Source: Pomphorhynchus laevis
Lineage: Eukaryota > Acanthocephala > Palaeacanthocephala > Echinorhynchida > Pomphorhynchidae
Reading direction: 5' to 3'
DNA: 64,000 nt
Assembly (NCBI GenBank): GCA_012934845.2
Contig: WNNJ02003143.1
Location: 26,515-90,514 of the forward strand
Positions within the stretch are counted from its first letter, which is position 1. Every line of letters begins with the position of its first letter. Positions 1-11,606 of this stretch are shown here, one piece after another. The translations under genes were made by a program, and so were the position numbers. Below the pieces are notes generated by a model that worked only from the letters and a program-made list of their open reading frames with translations, searched no databases and had not been told where the DNA came from.

Positions 1-1195
1 AAGAGTCACTATCGATACATAACTATAGAGCCACTTAATGTCCACAACCAATCTCGTCTTTGAGTGTCTAAAGGAGCAGAGACTTATCTGTTACAGATAT
101 CCTTAACTCTTGGGGTCCACTTTCGGGCACCTCCAAATCCGTCGCTCCACTATCTTCTCGGGTCTGTCAGACTTTGACAGCCGAGCAAAGAAGAGAAGTC
201 GCCCTCACAATGATTTAAGCCTCACCGTCTGATGTATCCGGCATCAATATTAGTCGCAGAATTTTCTTACCTAAACGCAATCCGATCTCATGTATTAAAT
301 ACCTGCGGCCCATTTTGATTCTAAACTCCCTCATCTCGATATACGAAAATTCGCTTGCGCGTAGAATCCGCGATTATTCAATTAGGCGCAATTTAATCCC
401 ACGAAGTTTTCATGTGTTTGTCAAAGGGCGCTCGGTCTATTCAGCAATTAGTGAAGTGCATGAGTTTTGTCGGGATAACAGTCATCAACTTGCTGTGGCT
501 ATTTTCCTTGATTTTTCTGCTGCATTTGTTCGCATCTCCATTCCCTTCGTTCTTTCTTCTCTCAAGTCCTTCGAGTTGCCTGCGAGAATTATTAACAGGG
601 TGGAGATATTGCTGTACACCAAGCGGTTCTACTATGAGGATGACTATGATGCACGTCAGTTCTACCCTATTATGGGTGTACCATTAGGCTCACCACTTTC
701 TCTAATAATATATCTTGCTACTTCCATCAAACTATACAAGATATTCAAACGTGATAACATCTAGTGATATACGCTGATGATACCATATCCCTGTTCTCTG
801 GACGCAGGTCAACGTAGTCTCGGAAACAGCTGATTCTTTTTAAGATTAAAAGGCCAGGTAACCATGTCTAATCTTATCTAGGTAGGCCCTGAAACTGGTT
901 CAGCATCTCTCGTTGACTGGAAAACCCAAGTGCGTCTCTGGGATACTTGGCTATCTCGCGATTAGTTTTCTTTTCGAGAGGACGTCCCCTGAGCAAAGAC
1001 TAAGGTTTCTGAGGCTCCTAATCTCGCGATTACCGAGCATAGTCCGCCTCGATTAGATTCTTCGGGGGGAGGGTGTGAAATACCCTGGTTGGTTCAGTCG
1101 GTGTGCGGCGTCTTGTATTGGCTGTAGAGCTTAGATTCTACTGGAATTGAGGCCGTGAAGACATATGAAGATTGAAATGACAACGAGTCTGTCCT
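1..1195 (+). mobile_element. I-group LINE, copy 1 (ORF2 reverse-transcriptase part and 3' end)
   Basis: Non-LTR retrotransposon fragment that enters from the left edge. The longest open piece (315-764) reads FLDFSAAF, then YTKRFYYEDD, then GVPLGSPLS, which are RT blocks matching the fuller copies at 7.4-11.0 kb and 42.9-46.8 kb. Downstream of 770 the frame is broken, and relative to the 46-kb copy about 230 bp is missing near 870. The last part (900-1195) matches the C-terminal tail and 3' UTR of those copies. It is an old copy with many substitutions. The clade label is by RT style (GxPQGSPLSP, YADDT) and CCHC ORF1 in the sister copies; Jockey-like would be the alternative. Confidence 0.85.
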
Positions 1196-1454
1196 TGTTA
1201 TTTTTTTCTTCCAATGCTGTTTTTATTTTTAAAACTTTAGTGGTTGTATTTAAATTTAACAAAATCTTTATTTATTTGAAGAAAAACAAAAAATGTCGGA
1301 AATGATAGCGAAACAGAAAAATCAACGTTGACTAATTCTGGACGATCCAATTTCTTGTTCACTTGAGTAATATTTTCAGCCGTATAAATAATCGGATTGT
1401 TTATATACAAGGAAAATATAAACATGTTAGAATGTTGTAGAAAGTTAATTGCTT

Positions 1455-1733
1455 TCAGAAATATATAGATAACAATGATCTGGCAGAAAGCAACTATCAA
1501 GTTAGTCGGGAAAGACTAACTTGACACCTGTCAAGTATCTTATCACTTGTCAAGTGATAAGACCATAAGGAAAATTAAGGAGTCAATTAATTCACGATAT
1601 CACGATCCTGCCAATAATTTTGAGGGCAATAAACCAGATCTTCCAACCCATTTAACCACTAATGGCGAGTCTATTTTTCAGACTAACTTGACAGTTGCTT
1701 TCTGCCATATCATTGTTCGCTATATATTTTTGA
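1455..1733. repeat. Imperfect inverted repeat, ~53-bp arms
   Basis: The reverse complement of 1455-1507 matches 1681-1733 with about five mismatches (both begin GACTAACTTGA/C and contain GTTGCTTTCTGCCA). A short perfect hairpin (CTTATCACTTG and complement, 1539-1561) lies between the arms. The loop holds an open frame (1547-1789) that resembles no family I know. It could be a fold-back MITE or two opposed fragments of one repeat. The wider stretch 1,230-2,390 holds no other gene I can support. Confidence 0.55.
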
Positions 1734-1880
1734 TTGTAATTGTGTATTATTATGTTCCTGATGATTGTAGTAGTGATCAAAATTTGTAACAATAAATTTT
1801 ACTTAAAAAAAGTTGATAATGATCCATTATTGATAAATAATTATTAGAGCTGGATCAAAGAAGAGAGAAAATTATTTTTG

Positions 1881-1911
1881 ATATTTCGCTAACTTCTGTT
1901 AGCATCTTCAG
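1881..1911 (-). other. Hammerhead-like core module (a)
   Basis: On the minus strand: CTGAAGA, one extra T, stem GCTAAC / loop AGAA / stem GTTAGC, then GAAAT. This fits the hammerhead order CUGANGA - helix II - GAAA apart from one unpaired base before the helix. Helices I and III are not convincing. The same layout recurs at 3798, 58204, 61318 and 62361. Confidence 0.35.
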
Positions 1912-1958
1912 AAAATTACTAATTTCTGAAGTAATTTTCTGAAGATGCTAACAGAAGT
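1892..1958. repeat. Perfect 29-bp inverted repeat with 9-bp loop
   Basis: 1892-1920 is the exact reverse complement of 1930-1958, with AATTTCTGA between. One arm carries most of the hammerhead-like module at 1881-1911; the other arm repeats it inverted and then diverges. A perfect hairpin in decayed DNA suggests a recent snap-back copying event. Confidence 0.85.
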
Positions 1959-2394
1959 GATCCATTTCCAACAATTATTAAATAAATTTTACGTTGACTT
2001 TTCTCGAATAAATTTTAATTTTTATAAAATCTTATATAATACTTTATTATTTAGAATTTTATTTTAATTTATAAATGGTAAAAGATATGTAGACTCATTT
2101 ATCTGATTTATTCATTTGATTTATGATGGTGTTAGTAGTTGTCGGAATATAAGCGTTTTATATTAAATGTTTTCAATTAATTGAAAAATACAAGCGTTTA
2201 ATAAATAGTATAAGCGTTTTTAAGAATTGAACTATATTATTAAATTGTATAAGCGTTTTTAAGAATCGTTGCATCTATGGCTGTAGAACGTATTGAAGAT
2301 TCTTGTCATTTTGTAATTAAACTGTATTGATTTGATTTAATAAATTTGAGGGAAATTGTCGTATTTAAGGCACTATAGATCTAGTTAAAACATC

Positions 2395-2468
2395 AAATCA
2401 GCTAACTGAGTCTACGTATTTAATATAATTATAAAATAAACAAAACATAATAATGCTAAATCAAATAA
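2395..2468 (+). repeat. Z repeat, truncated copy
   Basis: Starts near AAATCAGCTAACTGAG and follows the ~215-bp dispersed repeat described at 58258 for about 70 bp (through AAAACATAATAATGCTAAAT), then diverges. In the Naiad-type copy at 62 kb the first bases of this repeat overlap the last codons of the GIY-YIG frame, so the repeat probably belongs to that Penelope family. Confidence 0.8.
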
Positions 2469-3797
2469 TAATCGCAAAATAAGTAAAGGATCAAGTTTTA
2501 AAAACGGCGCAATTGGAAAATAGTCCAACCCTTTGCCTGCACCTCATATTCATAATATCAGACTGCTTATATGTAAACTATAAAAAATTGTTTTTTTAAT
2601 ATTATATTATGAATCAATAACATTAATTTATATTAATTAAAATTGTGTTAACTAATTTATCGCAAATTAAATTCTTATCTTTATTTTTAAATATCACATT
2701 GCGCGCCATACTTGTTTTAGATATGTATTTACTAGTTCGGGCAAATCATGTATTTACATCACTAGATATCAATACATTTAATGAAATCAAAATGAACTCA
2801 GTTAATCATGTTGCATGCTGAAACATTAATTAGAAAGGTTTAAATGCATGATAACATGCTTCATAATTACAAACTGCTACATTATATTGTATTTGAAGTT
2901 TTGGAAATTTTGAAAAATTAAATTATTCTTCTAATAAATTTGCTAGGGACGAATTTCTGAGAAATGATAAGCTGTAATAAATAATAATAAAGGTAATAGC
3001 GACATAAGATACAAATCTACAATTTAAATGAAAGAACATAAATTTTCAATTTAATAAATGTTATTTATTACCAAAGCTAATATTTTTATTTTATTTTTAA
3101 TACATCGTCCATTAATACTTTTATTTCATTTAATATAATTATACACCGGTGTGTAGTGAAGTCATAATAAATTTGAAATTACCAAATGATAATAAAAGTG
3201 GTAAACAAATTACAGCGATCAGAGATAATAAATTAAGAATTTGCTGTGCGATTAATAGACTATGACTTTAATGTTTCAACTTGATGTATGCTTGATAAAC
3301 TTATAAGTGCTTGAATATGATATCGAACAGTAAACTAAGTTTCACTCTCAGATATTACAGTCAACCCACAAAATATCGATAATCGTTGTATAGAGAGATT
3401 ACTAAATATATTCTTAAAATACGGTATGAACTGTTACCGCCATTATAACGAAAATTTGTAATTGTAATAAATAATTGAAATCTATATGTAATGATGACAT
3501 TAGAAACATTCTAGAAACAGAATTCAATTGCAAAAATTTTAATTTTGATAAAATAAATGAATATATATGTACCCATAATCTAGAATTAATTGAGAACTGT
3601 AAATTGAGAATTGAGAATTGGGTATAAATATATTTAATTATAATTAAATTCTTACTTTTGTAAGCTGATTAATAGCGAAGGCTTACATACATCTAAGATT
3701 AAAATTTGGAATTAAATATCCTCTTATCTCTCAGCTTCATGTTGTTAAAATACAAAAATTTATCAGATCTAAGGCTGAGTTGGTTATTATATATATT

Positions 3798-3832
3798 GAC
3801 AAAGCTTTCGCCTCGTTACGGCTTCGTCAGTG
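3798..3832 (-). other. Hammerhead-like core module (b)
   Basis: Minus strand: CTGACGA, one extra A, stem GCC / loop GTAACGA / stem GGC, then GAAAGC followed by TTTGTC. Same order as module (a), with one unpaired base before the helix. It lies upstream of a Naiad-type Penelope copy. Confidence 0.4.
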
Positions 3833-3840
3833 GCTCATTG

Positions 3841-3889
3841 TGTTATTTTATCTCTCAAACTTTAAAAAAGTTTGAGAGATAAAATAACA
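3841..3889. repeat. Perfect 22-bp hairpin
   Basis: 3841-3862 and 3868-3889 are exact reverse complements (TGTTATTTTATCTCTCAAAC... ) around a 5-base loop. It directly follows hammerhead-like module (b). Confidence 0.85.
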
Positions 3890-3999
3890 TGGAATTTATT
3901 TACTTTGGAAATATTATATATTTAATAAAATTAAAATAACAAACAATTATAAAAGGAACGATAAAATAATAACGATTTATTTTAGAATTTACTAAGTTA

Positions 4000-5830
4000 A
4001 AGGATAACTATATAATAACAATCATTAAGAAAGCTAGCAAGAACTTTGTCTTTATATGATAATTTTTTATTACGATAAACTAATTAAAGAGACTCCGAAC
4101 CAATGAAATTACGATAAACTAACGAAAAATAACTAAAATGTGAACTCAACATATAAACGTAGTGATTTGAATTTAGAAGCAATCACTATAAATCATTGGT
4201 CTATTCTAGGTAAAAAGAGGTATAATGGTTGGTATAAATAAAACTATAGCGATATTTTAACAGAATCCAAAATTACATAAAAAGCTTTATTATGATATAC
4301 TGATAAAAGAGTATAATTCCAATGATTTAAATATAAACACAACATATGAACCAAGTGATTTAAGTTTTGAAACAATTATTACAAGTCATTGTTCAATAAT
4401 GGATAAAAAGGGCATAAAAATTGAATCTGATAATAAAACTATACCAATATTATATTGGAATCCAAAATTACAAAAAAATCCAAAAATAAATTTCCAGAAT
4501 ATAAATACATACGATTTTAGTACGCTTTATACAAATCTTGATTTAGCAGATATTAAAGATACATTAGAAAAATTAATCGATGAAAATAATGTTAGATTAT
4601 CGAAATTAACACTGGTATAAAACGCTATTTCAGTATTAAGTCCACAAAAGAATTTTTAGAAAACACACAAGGAATAAATTTTTAGAATAAATATACATAC
4701 GATTTATATACGTATCAATATTATATTGGAATCCAAAATTACAAAAATTTAATAAAGCCTAGGTTCATATGCAGTGATTTAAAATATACATTAAAAATAT
4801 TGTAAGGTTATTGAAATTAATACTGGTATAAAAGGCTCCTTCATTATTAATAAAAAGAATTTCTAGAACACACGAAGGGAATAAATTTTCAAAATATAAA
4901 TACTTCAAATTTTAGTACGCTGTTTCTAAATTTAGATTTAGCTGAAAGAAAGAGGCGTTAGAAAAATTAATTGACCTTATATTCAGAAAGGGTAATGTAA
5001 TCAAAATAATGTTTAAATGTAGATTAAATCAAATTTACAATTCCTTATATAATGACTTAAATTCTTACTTAAGTAATGTGATTAACATCGAAAGCTAAAA
5101 TACACCTAAGATCAGAATTTGTTAAAATCATATATTTGATAAAATTTAAAAGAAAATTAAAATTAAATTATCAAGTAAATATAAATATACAGATAAGATT
5201 GAACTAATAGAAGCATTATGTTTTGATTAGTCAAAATTATTTAAATTTTAGAAAGTAGTAACACCATATAATCTAATTTAATTCTATACCTACATATTGA
5301 TATAAACTTTTAAATAACACAAAATATAACGATTATCAACTTATTTCGAACAGATGACATATTTAAATTTACAAAAATTATTTTTGCATCAGTATTCATG
5401 TATACCAAATAATATTATATATAATAAGTTAAATAATAAAATGGTATGCATCAACACAATATGTAATTATATTGATAATTTTAAGAATCACTTAAATAGT
5501 TTTATTAAAATATTTTAAACTAAGGTGTCTTAAATATTATAAAAACATATTTATATTCTTAAGTGATTTTTTTGGTTAAATAGTAGATAATATGCTCTGT
5601 TTGAATAAATTATTACACTATGTTATATTAGAGGATATAACTATAAATTAGAATATAAATTAGCATATAAATATATGCTAATTATATAATTATATTTTTA
5701 TATGCTAATATATATTTATATTAGCATATAATTGAACAGCTGATATACTGGGTTAAGGAATAAAGGCCGAAACCAGATAAAAAGCAGTTCCACAAACTCT
5801 ATTCGTAATTCTAATACATGGTATATTATC
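4000..5830 (+). mobile_element. Naiad-type Penelope-like element, decayed RT copy
   Basis: Open piece 4399-4620 contains IPILYWNPKLQKNP followed by NTYDFSTLYTNLDL, which are the fingers and first catalytic blocks of the Penelope RT type with RYIDD. Upstream (4,020-4,400) fragments of the KASNNFVFI-like block are still visible. Downstream are broken repeats of the same blocks: a second WNPKL near 4,720, a second STLFLNLDL near 4,910, then YKYTDKIELIEA near 5,190, and at 5,340-5,520 a match to the C-terminal DDIFKFTRNIFLHEHSCIP region of the copy at 58.6-61.3 kb. The duplicated blocks suggest internal tandem duplication. A GGCCGAAACC block at about 5,784 matches the 3' UTR of the 58-kb copy. 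Confidence 0.75.
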
Positions 5831-5834
5831 TATA

Positions 5835-7440
5835 AATCAGTTCAAAAATTCTAGATAATAAAATTAAAAATTTAATTTTTAATTTATTTACAGTACAAAA
5901 TCTGTAGTCTTAGTTAAGTAATTTATTATGTAACAACATTTTTACGTATGTATTGTACTTTACTGGATTCTATAAAATCATTACTTATATTTAATTAAAT
6001 ATGTATTAATTTAATTAGAAAATTCCCTAAAGTTTTTGAAATTAATGCGATTCATAACTAATATAAACACTTATAAATTATACTTATATATTAATTCTAA
6101 TATAAATACAATTGAATTGTAAGAGTAATGTAGTCACAGCGAAACTAGACAGCTGTAGTTTTAATTTCAATGCGATTACACATCGTTGACCTTTTCTGAT
6201 AGATGTAGGCAATTGATTGCTAAATGCAAAGCTAAATTGATGTTTCCTTACTATATTGTATATTAGAGTGCGAATGTCAATAGATGAATGTGTGAAGGAA
6301 ACAATCCGTCTTTAATGTTATACAACTTGCTCGGTATGCAAGCCACATTGCTTATATTTAAGATGGGTAGGTTGTTGTAATCAAATCCAGATCGTTGTAT
6401 TTGTCTTTTTATACTTGATTAAAATGCATATATGATGCATAATATGCATAAATATCAAAGATTTATTAACGTCATATCTGTATTTTTATTTAGAAAAGTG
6501 TTTGAACATTAAGCAGTTTTGTTTAATGGAACGTTAGGTTATTGTAGGCGAAGCTAGTGTGTTCATCTATCTTATTGTTTATTAAAAATACACTTGTCAC
6601 AGGGTATTTAGCAGATACTCATAACTGAACAGGTTAAGCAGTTTCAATTGTAAATATATCGTATATTAGTTTAATTGTCACATTCGTTTGAAAATTGAGT
6701 TTGTAAGCCTTGAGGAAAATGGGTTTTTCATTGTTGCTTATAAAGAACAAGCATAAAGTTAACAACTACATCTACTACTTACATCCTTTCTGCATTTTCG
6801 TCTCAATGGAACTATATACTCGAGGTGGTATAATTGTTTCAGCATATATTGTTGTCATGCATTTGCATATCTACATTTGCTCCATGACAAATTCCCTAAT
6901 GTCTAAACCGAAAATCTACAACTGTATAAAAATCATTTACTACCTGGCACTGATACGTCAACAGACACTAAGATCATGTATTTATAAATGGGCAATCAAG
7001 CAATTCATATCAGTTAAACTGAGTCTACGTATTTTGGACTATCCATAAATGTAAAATTACAACTCGTTTTATCAGTTTTATTTAGTCTCTAAAACAATTA
7101 CGACTTGTCAATAAATCTTAACTTCCAATTGTTGCTTTCAATAAGAAGACGAGCGCAACATCAGCAAAGCATGTGAATAATAAATACGAAACAAATAAAT
7201 AACGTATGCGATGGTGTACGACAAATTACTTCACATCATAAACAATTATATCGATTAGTGTGCAGGGTATAATATTAAGAAAAATAACTTCGTATTTCGT
7301 CAATAACTTGTTGAAATTATATAAATTACATTTTGTAATAATAAGGAATTTCTTAAATAAATAACTAACAACCACTAAAAAATACAAATAGAGAAATTAG
7401 AAAAAACAACTGCAGTTCAGATAAGACAATTCATAACAGC
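5835..7440. other. AT-rich stretch without a supported gene
   Basis: The longest frame (6710-7048, 112 residues, plus strand) has no motif I recognise and looks like chance in AT-rich DNA. A 25-bp piece near 7008-7035 resembles the first bases of the Z repeat (TGAGTCTACGTATTT), so an old insertion or excision scar is possible. Confidence 0.5.
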
Positions 7441-7449
7441 ATTTAGTCT

Positions 7450-9921
7450 TCATAATGATATCACGGCCTCAGGTCCAGCGGGATCTGAGCCCTACAGCCA
7501 ATCCAACACCCCGCCTTTCGACTGAACCACCCGGAGTCTTTCAACCCCGAAGAATCCAATCGAGACGGACTATGCTGGGTAAACGCGATACGAGGAGCTT
7601 AAGAAACCTTAGCCTTTGCTCTGGGGGACGTCCTCTTGAAAATAAAACTAATCCCGAGATAGCCCAAGTGCATCAGAGGCGCACTTGGGCTTTCCCTTTC
7701 AACGACAGATGCTAAGCCCGTTTCAGGGCCCACCTAGCTTTCTTCAGGATACGTTTAAGTCTATCCAGGTCAGCTTTCGCCGACCAGTTCACCGTAACGG
7801 TGAACCCCAGGTATTTTACTCGACTTGTGAAGGTGGGAAGTGGTTCAGTGGCAAATATTGAAGAGAGGGCAGATAATGCAAATCTCTTAAGTTTTTGCTT
7901 CGTCGCAGGGGATCCATGAAAGACAACCACCTGCGATTTGGCGGAGTTTAAAATAAGGTTAATACGGGTAACTGATCTTTTAATCTTTAAAAGAAACGGC
8001 TGATGTCAGAGACTACGTCTTTACACCTGTGTCCGGTAAACAGGGCTGTGGTGTCCTCAGCGTACACCACAAGACGTTGTTCGCGTTTAAGTATTTTGAA
8101 TAGATAAATGGAGGCAGCAAGATATAAGATAGGAGAAAGTGGGGATCCTTGAGGTACACCCGTAATAGGGTAGAACTGACGTGCATCAGGGTCGTCTTCA
8201 TAGTAAAAACGCTTGGTATACAGCAGGATCTCCACTCTGTTCACAATTCTCGCAGACAACCCGAGGGACCTGAGAGAAGATATCACAAAAGGAATAGAGA
8301 TGCAGTCAAATGCAGCAAAAAATCAAGGAAAACAGCAACAACTAGGCGATGGCTATTATCTCGACAAAACTGCTCCACCTCACCAACTGCTAAATGGACT
8401 GAGCGACCTTTGACGAACTCATGGAAACCTGGAGGGATCAAATTACGCCTACTTAAATGGTCGCGGATTTTACGCGCAAGCGCTTTTTTGAAAATCGATA
8501 CGAGGGCATTTTGAATCAAAATGGTTCGCAGATCTTTAGGGCATGAGCAGGATTTTTTCTTAGGAAGAAAAACACGCTTACTAATATTGATGCCTGCTAC
8601 ATCGGATAAGGAGGCTAAAAGCATTGTGACGGCCAACTCTCTTCTCTGATCAGCTGTCAAAAGCTGACAGATCCGAGAAGAAAGTGGAGCGACAGATTTG
8701 GAGGTGCCCGGGAGTGGACCCCAGGAGTTAAGGATATCCGTAACAGATAGATCCCTACTCCTGAAGTTACACCAAGGCGGGATTGGTTGAGGTAATTGAG
8801 TGACTCCATAGTTGTGTAGGGCTAGTGAATCCTCTAAAACTTTATCAAGGCCTACATTCCCTATCCAACCCAATGCTCTATCCTTCCAACAAACAAACTT
8901 CTCCTTCTTGAAAATCTTTCAAAAGGAAGTCTGAGAAGGATTAAGACGAGCAATACTCGTCCTATCCCTACTCAGATGGAACCTATATCTAGTGCTCCAG
9001 TAATCATTCGAGAGAGCCTGTCTGGCGGAATCAGAGAGATTAGGAAGGTTAAGCAATTTCGCTAGGACCTTGAGTTTCGTTGGAGTGGGATTGTATATAC
9101 GACCTTTATAGGTAGTCGATAAAATCGCGGTAGCTTGCGAAAATAGGTAAGTATTAAATTCGATCAGACTCTCATTTCCAATTATGGGAAAGAGTTGGAT
9201 AGCCGCTTGAAAGAAGGAAACCCTGATCGGATCAAAGTGAAACCTCTTTCTAAGCAACATATCTTCCTCAATTCTCCAACGAATTAGGTCATGAGAGGTG
9301 ACAATTGTTGGCGCGACTGCTCCGTGCAGAGGGGTTTTAACAACCACCTTGAGTGAAGCAGTAAAATGTCGAGAATAGAATTTGTTGATGTGCAATGAAA
9401 GGAAGGGGAAGGGGGTTTGTGAATAAGATAATCGTTCCTAGCTCTGCGAAGTGCTGCATTGATCCAACGACCAGTTCTGTCGTTGAAATCCCCAAGTATC
9501 ATGTCATAACCGCTGTCAATAATACTATCCAGGAGGTCACGGTTCTTGTATATTTCCGCTGGACGGATGTAGACATTGGCTAGACTGAGGCATTTACCGT
9601 TCTTACTGAGTGAAACTACTAAACAAGACATGGCTGGACATAAATAGTTTAATAAGAGGGAGGATCTTAACGAGGACTTAACTAAGGTCAAGATTCCTTG
9701 AGACGAAGAGGAGTGAGGTGGGGTTATGTACGGAGTATAGTAGGAACAGATATGCTTTGGAATAAATCGAGTAATGTCCTGGGGGAGACGGATAGACCGC
9801 GTCTCCTGAAGGACTATGACATCTGCATCTCTACCGTATAGAAGTCTAAGGGCAGAAGTACCTCCCAAATTCCACTTAAGAATATTTAGTGAAAAAGGCT
9901 CACGAGTACTCTTTATTGCAT
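7450..9921 (-). pseudogene. LINE ORF2: endonuclease-reverse transcriptase (copy 2)
   Basis: Endonuclease part (9284-9868) shows ADVIVLQET, SLANVYIRP and the catalytic MILGDFND; the final TSHDLIRW block is in the next frame because of a 1-base loss near 9,300. Linker 8919-9395. RT part: FVKGRSVH and AVFLDF (8283-8873), GVPQGSPLSPILYLA then VVYAEDTTAL (7987-8286; the usual YADD is YAED here), and the thumb-like VKYLGFTVTVNWSAKADLDRL (7712-7930). No RNase H domain is visible. At least four frame breaks. The protein would nick target DNA and reverse-transcribe the element RNA in place. Confidence 0.85.
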
Positions 9922-9959
9922 TAGATTAGCTAGATGGGATTGCCTTAACCTAGACGAAG

Positions 9960-10989
9960 CTAGGGACGGAAAGGTCGCCCTTTCCACCTTTCACAAGGTG
10001 GAAAGGTCCAGGAAAGTGTGGTCCACACTTTCTGGACCACGCCAAATGTGATCCTCTACAATTTGAACACTTGGGCTGGGAGGAGCACTTCCCGACAACT
10101 TGCGGGCAGTTCGTTAGGCCGCATACCCCACAAGACTTCTTCTTAACACATCCAGAGCCCCAGTGGCCACATTTGTAGCATGTATTGCAGTGCGGGTAAG
10201 TTAGCTCGTCGGTGCTTATGAGTTTAAAAATAAATTATGTCCCAACAATGGGTTATAGGCGGCTTTTGTAAGGATCTCAGCATTGTCAATGGAAGAGGAC
10301 GCAAAAGCTATTGGGAGAGGAAATCCGTTCTTCCCAGTCACGTACCGGAAGTTTGTTAGTCTAAATAATCTCTTTAAAGACTCAATATCTTTCTTATCCA
10401 GGAGGGGAGGAAGATTCGAAATTTTGATGAAAGCTTGAATAGGTTTAAATTGTATTGTCCCAACATCCATTAATTCGTCGTGGAAAAAAGTTTCATACTC
10501 ATTCGCAAGGTCCCAGAAAACGAAGGAGATCTTGATTTCAGCTTCAAAGTAGCGTACTGAGTGGAATAGGACTCTATTATTATATTTTTCAGTAAACTTC
10601 CGCAAGAACATTTTAAATAGCTTATGGCGCTCTATTGGCGCTAATAGCTTAATAACGGCCAGATTTTTTAATTTGGGTATTGGGGAAAATTCCCCAATTA
10701 CCTCTTTCACGGAAGATAACAACAAACCACTTACCTCGTTTGATATTGTAGACGAAGTTACCTGCATTTTAGTTGAGTTTATACGGTATTCTCCTATTTC
10801 TGTTGCAATTGTAGAATCTTTTGATCCTCCGATAACACACAATTTGCTCACGGAATGATTTAAGTGTATACATTTTGTAAGAATTCCCAATATGATATCC
10901 TGCAAAATAAACGGTTCTATAATTACCGGGAATAACTCAGTTGGAAGTATCCTAGCATCTGAACTCACAAAGGTATTTAATTCCATCAA
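9960..10989 (-). pseudogene. LINE ORF1: gag-like RNA-binding protein with CCHC knuckles (copy 2)
   Basis: The open part (10216-10989, 257 residues) carries PIPKLKNLAVIKLLAPIER and NLPPLLDKKDIESL, shared in outline with the ORF1 at 43 kb. After a break at about 10,215 the frame goes on as LISTDELTYPHC with CX2CX4HX4C (CNTCYKCGHWGSGC), then CGVCGLTNC and CX2CX3HX6C (CSNCRGSHLAWSRKC), the triple-knuckle layout of I/Jockey ORF1. The N-terminal ~105 residues have no counterpart in the 43-kb ORF1. Identity to that ORF1 is only about 45-50% at protein level. Confidence 0.85.
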
Positions 10990-11250
10990 GACGGCACCCA
11001 GTTTGAGAATAGTCGACAGCTATATCGTTTCGAAAACGAATATTTTAGCATGAATAATGATGTGCTAGTTGATGTCGCATGAAACGGCTTAATTCATACA
11101 TGTTTTGAACATACGTTTACAGATGTCGCAAAGTTCAATTATTTGGCTCCAGCGTGTTCCAATCCTTATTATTTATTAAGGATAAATAATAAGGATTGTT
11201 AATTATTAATATATAATAATTATATATTAATAATTAACAATATAAATCCT

Positions 11251-11396
11251 AACAATGTTAAAAATATAAATCCTTATTATTATTAATAAGGATTTATTTA
11301 TTATCGCCTGTTAATAAATTGTTTAACAATTTTAACAATGTTAAAAATATAAATCCTTATTATTATTAATAAGGATTTATTTATTATCGCCTGTTA
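11251..11396. repeat. 63-bp direct repeat pair beside a Z repeat
   Basis: 11251-11313 and 11334-11396 are identical over 63 bp (AACAATGTTAAAAATATAAA... to CGCCTGTTA), with a 20-bp spacer. The second copy runs straight into the outer end of the Z repeat. Nearby 11160-11245 is also strongly palindromic (TAATTATTAATATATAATAA region). It looks like local slippage or templated repair at an insertion edge. Confidence 0.8.
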
Positions 11397-11606
11397 TTTA
11401 TTAGTCAATTCATAAAAATGACGTTTATTTTAAATTTTATTTTTTATTTTTATTTTTTAACTTGATTAAAATTATAGAAAATCTAAAAACAATTATTAAT
11501 TTTATTATTTAATTATTAAATTTTGATTTAGCATTATTATGTTTTGTTTATTTTATAATTATATAACAATACGTAGACTCAGTTAGCTGATTTAATTCTA
11601 TGGCCT
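11391..11606 (-). repeat. Z repeat, full-length copy
   Basis: About 215 bp, from CTGTTATTTATTAGTCAATT to ACGTAGACTCAGTTAGCTGA (reading plus strand). It is almost identical to the copy at 21738-21952 (one 7-bp length change and about one substitution seen), while the flanks are unrelated. No terminal inverted repeats and no coding capacity. Confidence 0.85.

Larger units (their letters stand above)
2470..3990. other. AT-rich stretch without a recognisable gene
   Basis: No open frame of note on either strand. The only structure is the hammerhead-like module at 3798-3832 and the hairpin at 3841-3889. The part around 3,660-3,720 weakly resembles sequence near 5,080-5,120 inside the Naiad-type copy, so decayed Penelope sequence may extend leftwards here. 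Confidence 0.6.
7445..11035 (-). mobile_element. I-group LINE, copy 2, near full length
   Basis: Two-ORF non-LTR retrotransposon on the minus strand: ORF1 (10989 to about 9960) with CCHC knuckles, then ORF2 (about 9921 to 7450) with AP-like endonuclease and RT. The 3' UTR stops near 7445, where flanking AT-rich DNA begins; I could not find a clean target duplication. ORF2 is very close (about 94% by eye) to the copy at 42.9-46.8 kb, but ORF1 is not, which is unusual (see findings). ORF2 is split by several frameshifts, so this copy is not functional as it stands. Confidence 0.9.

Noticed and set aside
412-687. Alternative-frame ORFs over the LINE and Penelope copies (for example 412-687, 8149-8514, 45770-45967)
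   Set aside because: They are shadows of the real RT and endonuclease frames on the other frame or strand.
6710-7048. 112-residue open frame as a host gene
   Set aside because: AT-rich composition, no domain, no splice or promoter context; chance frames of this size are expected here.
10673-10858. Plus-strand ORF opposite LINE ORF1
   Set aside because: Antisense shadow of the ORF1 reading frame; no independent motif.
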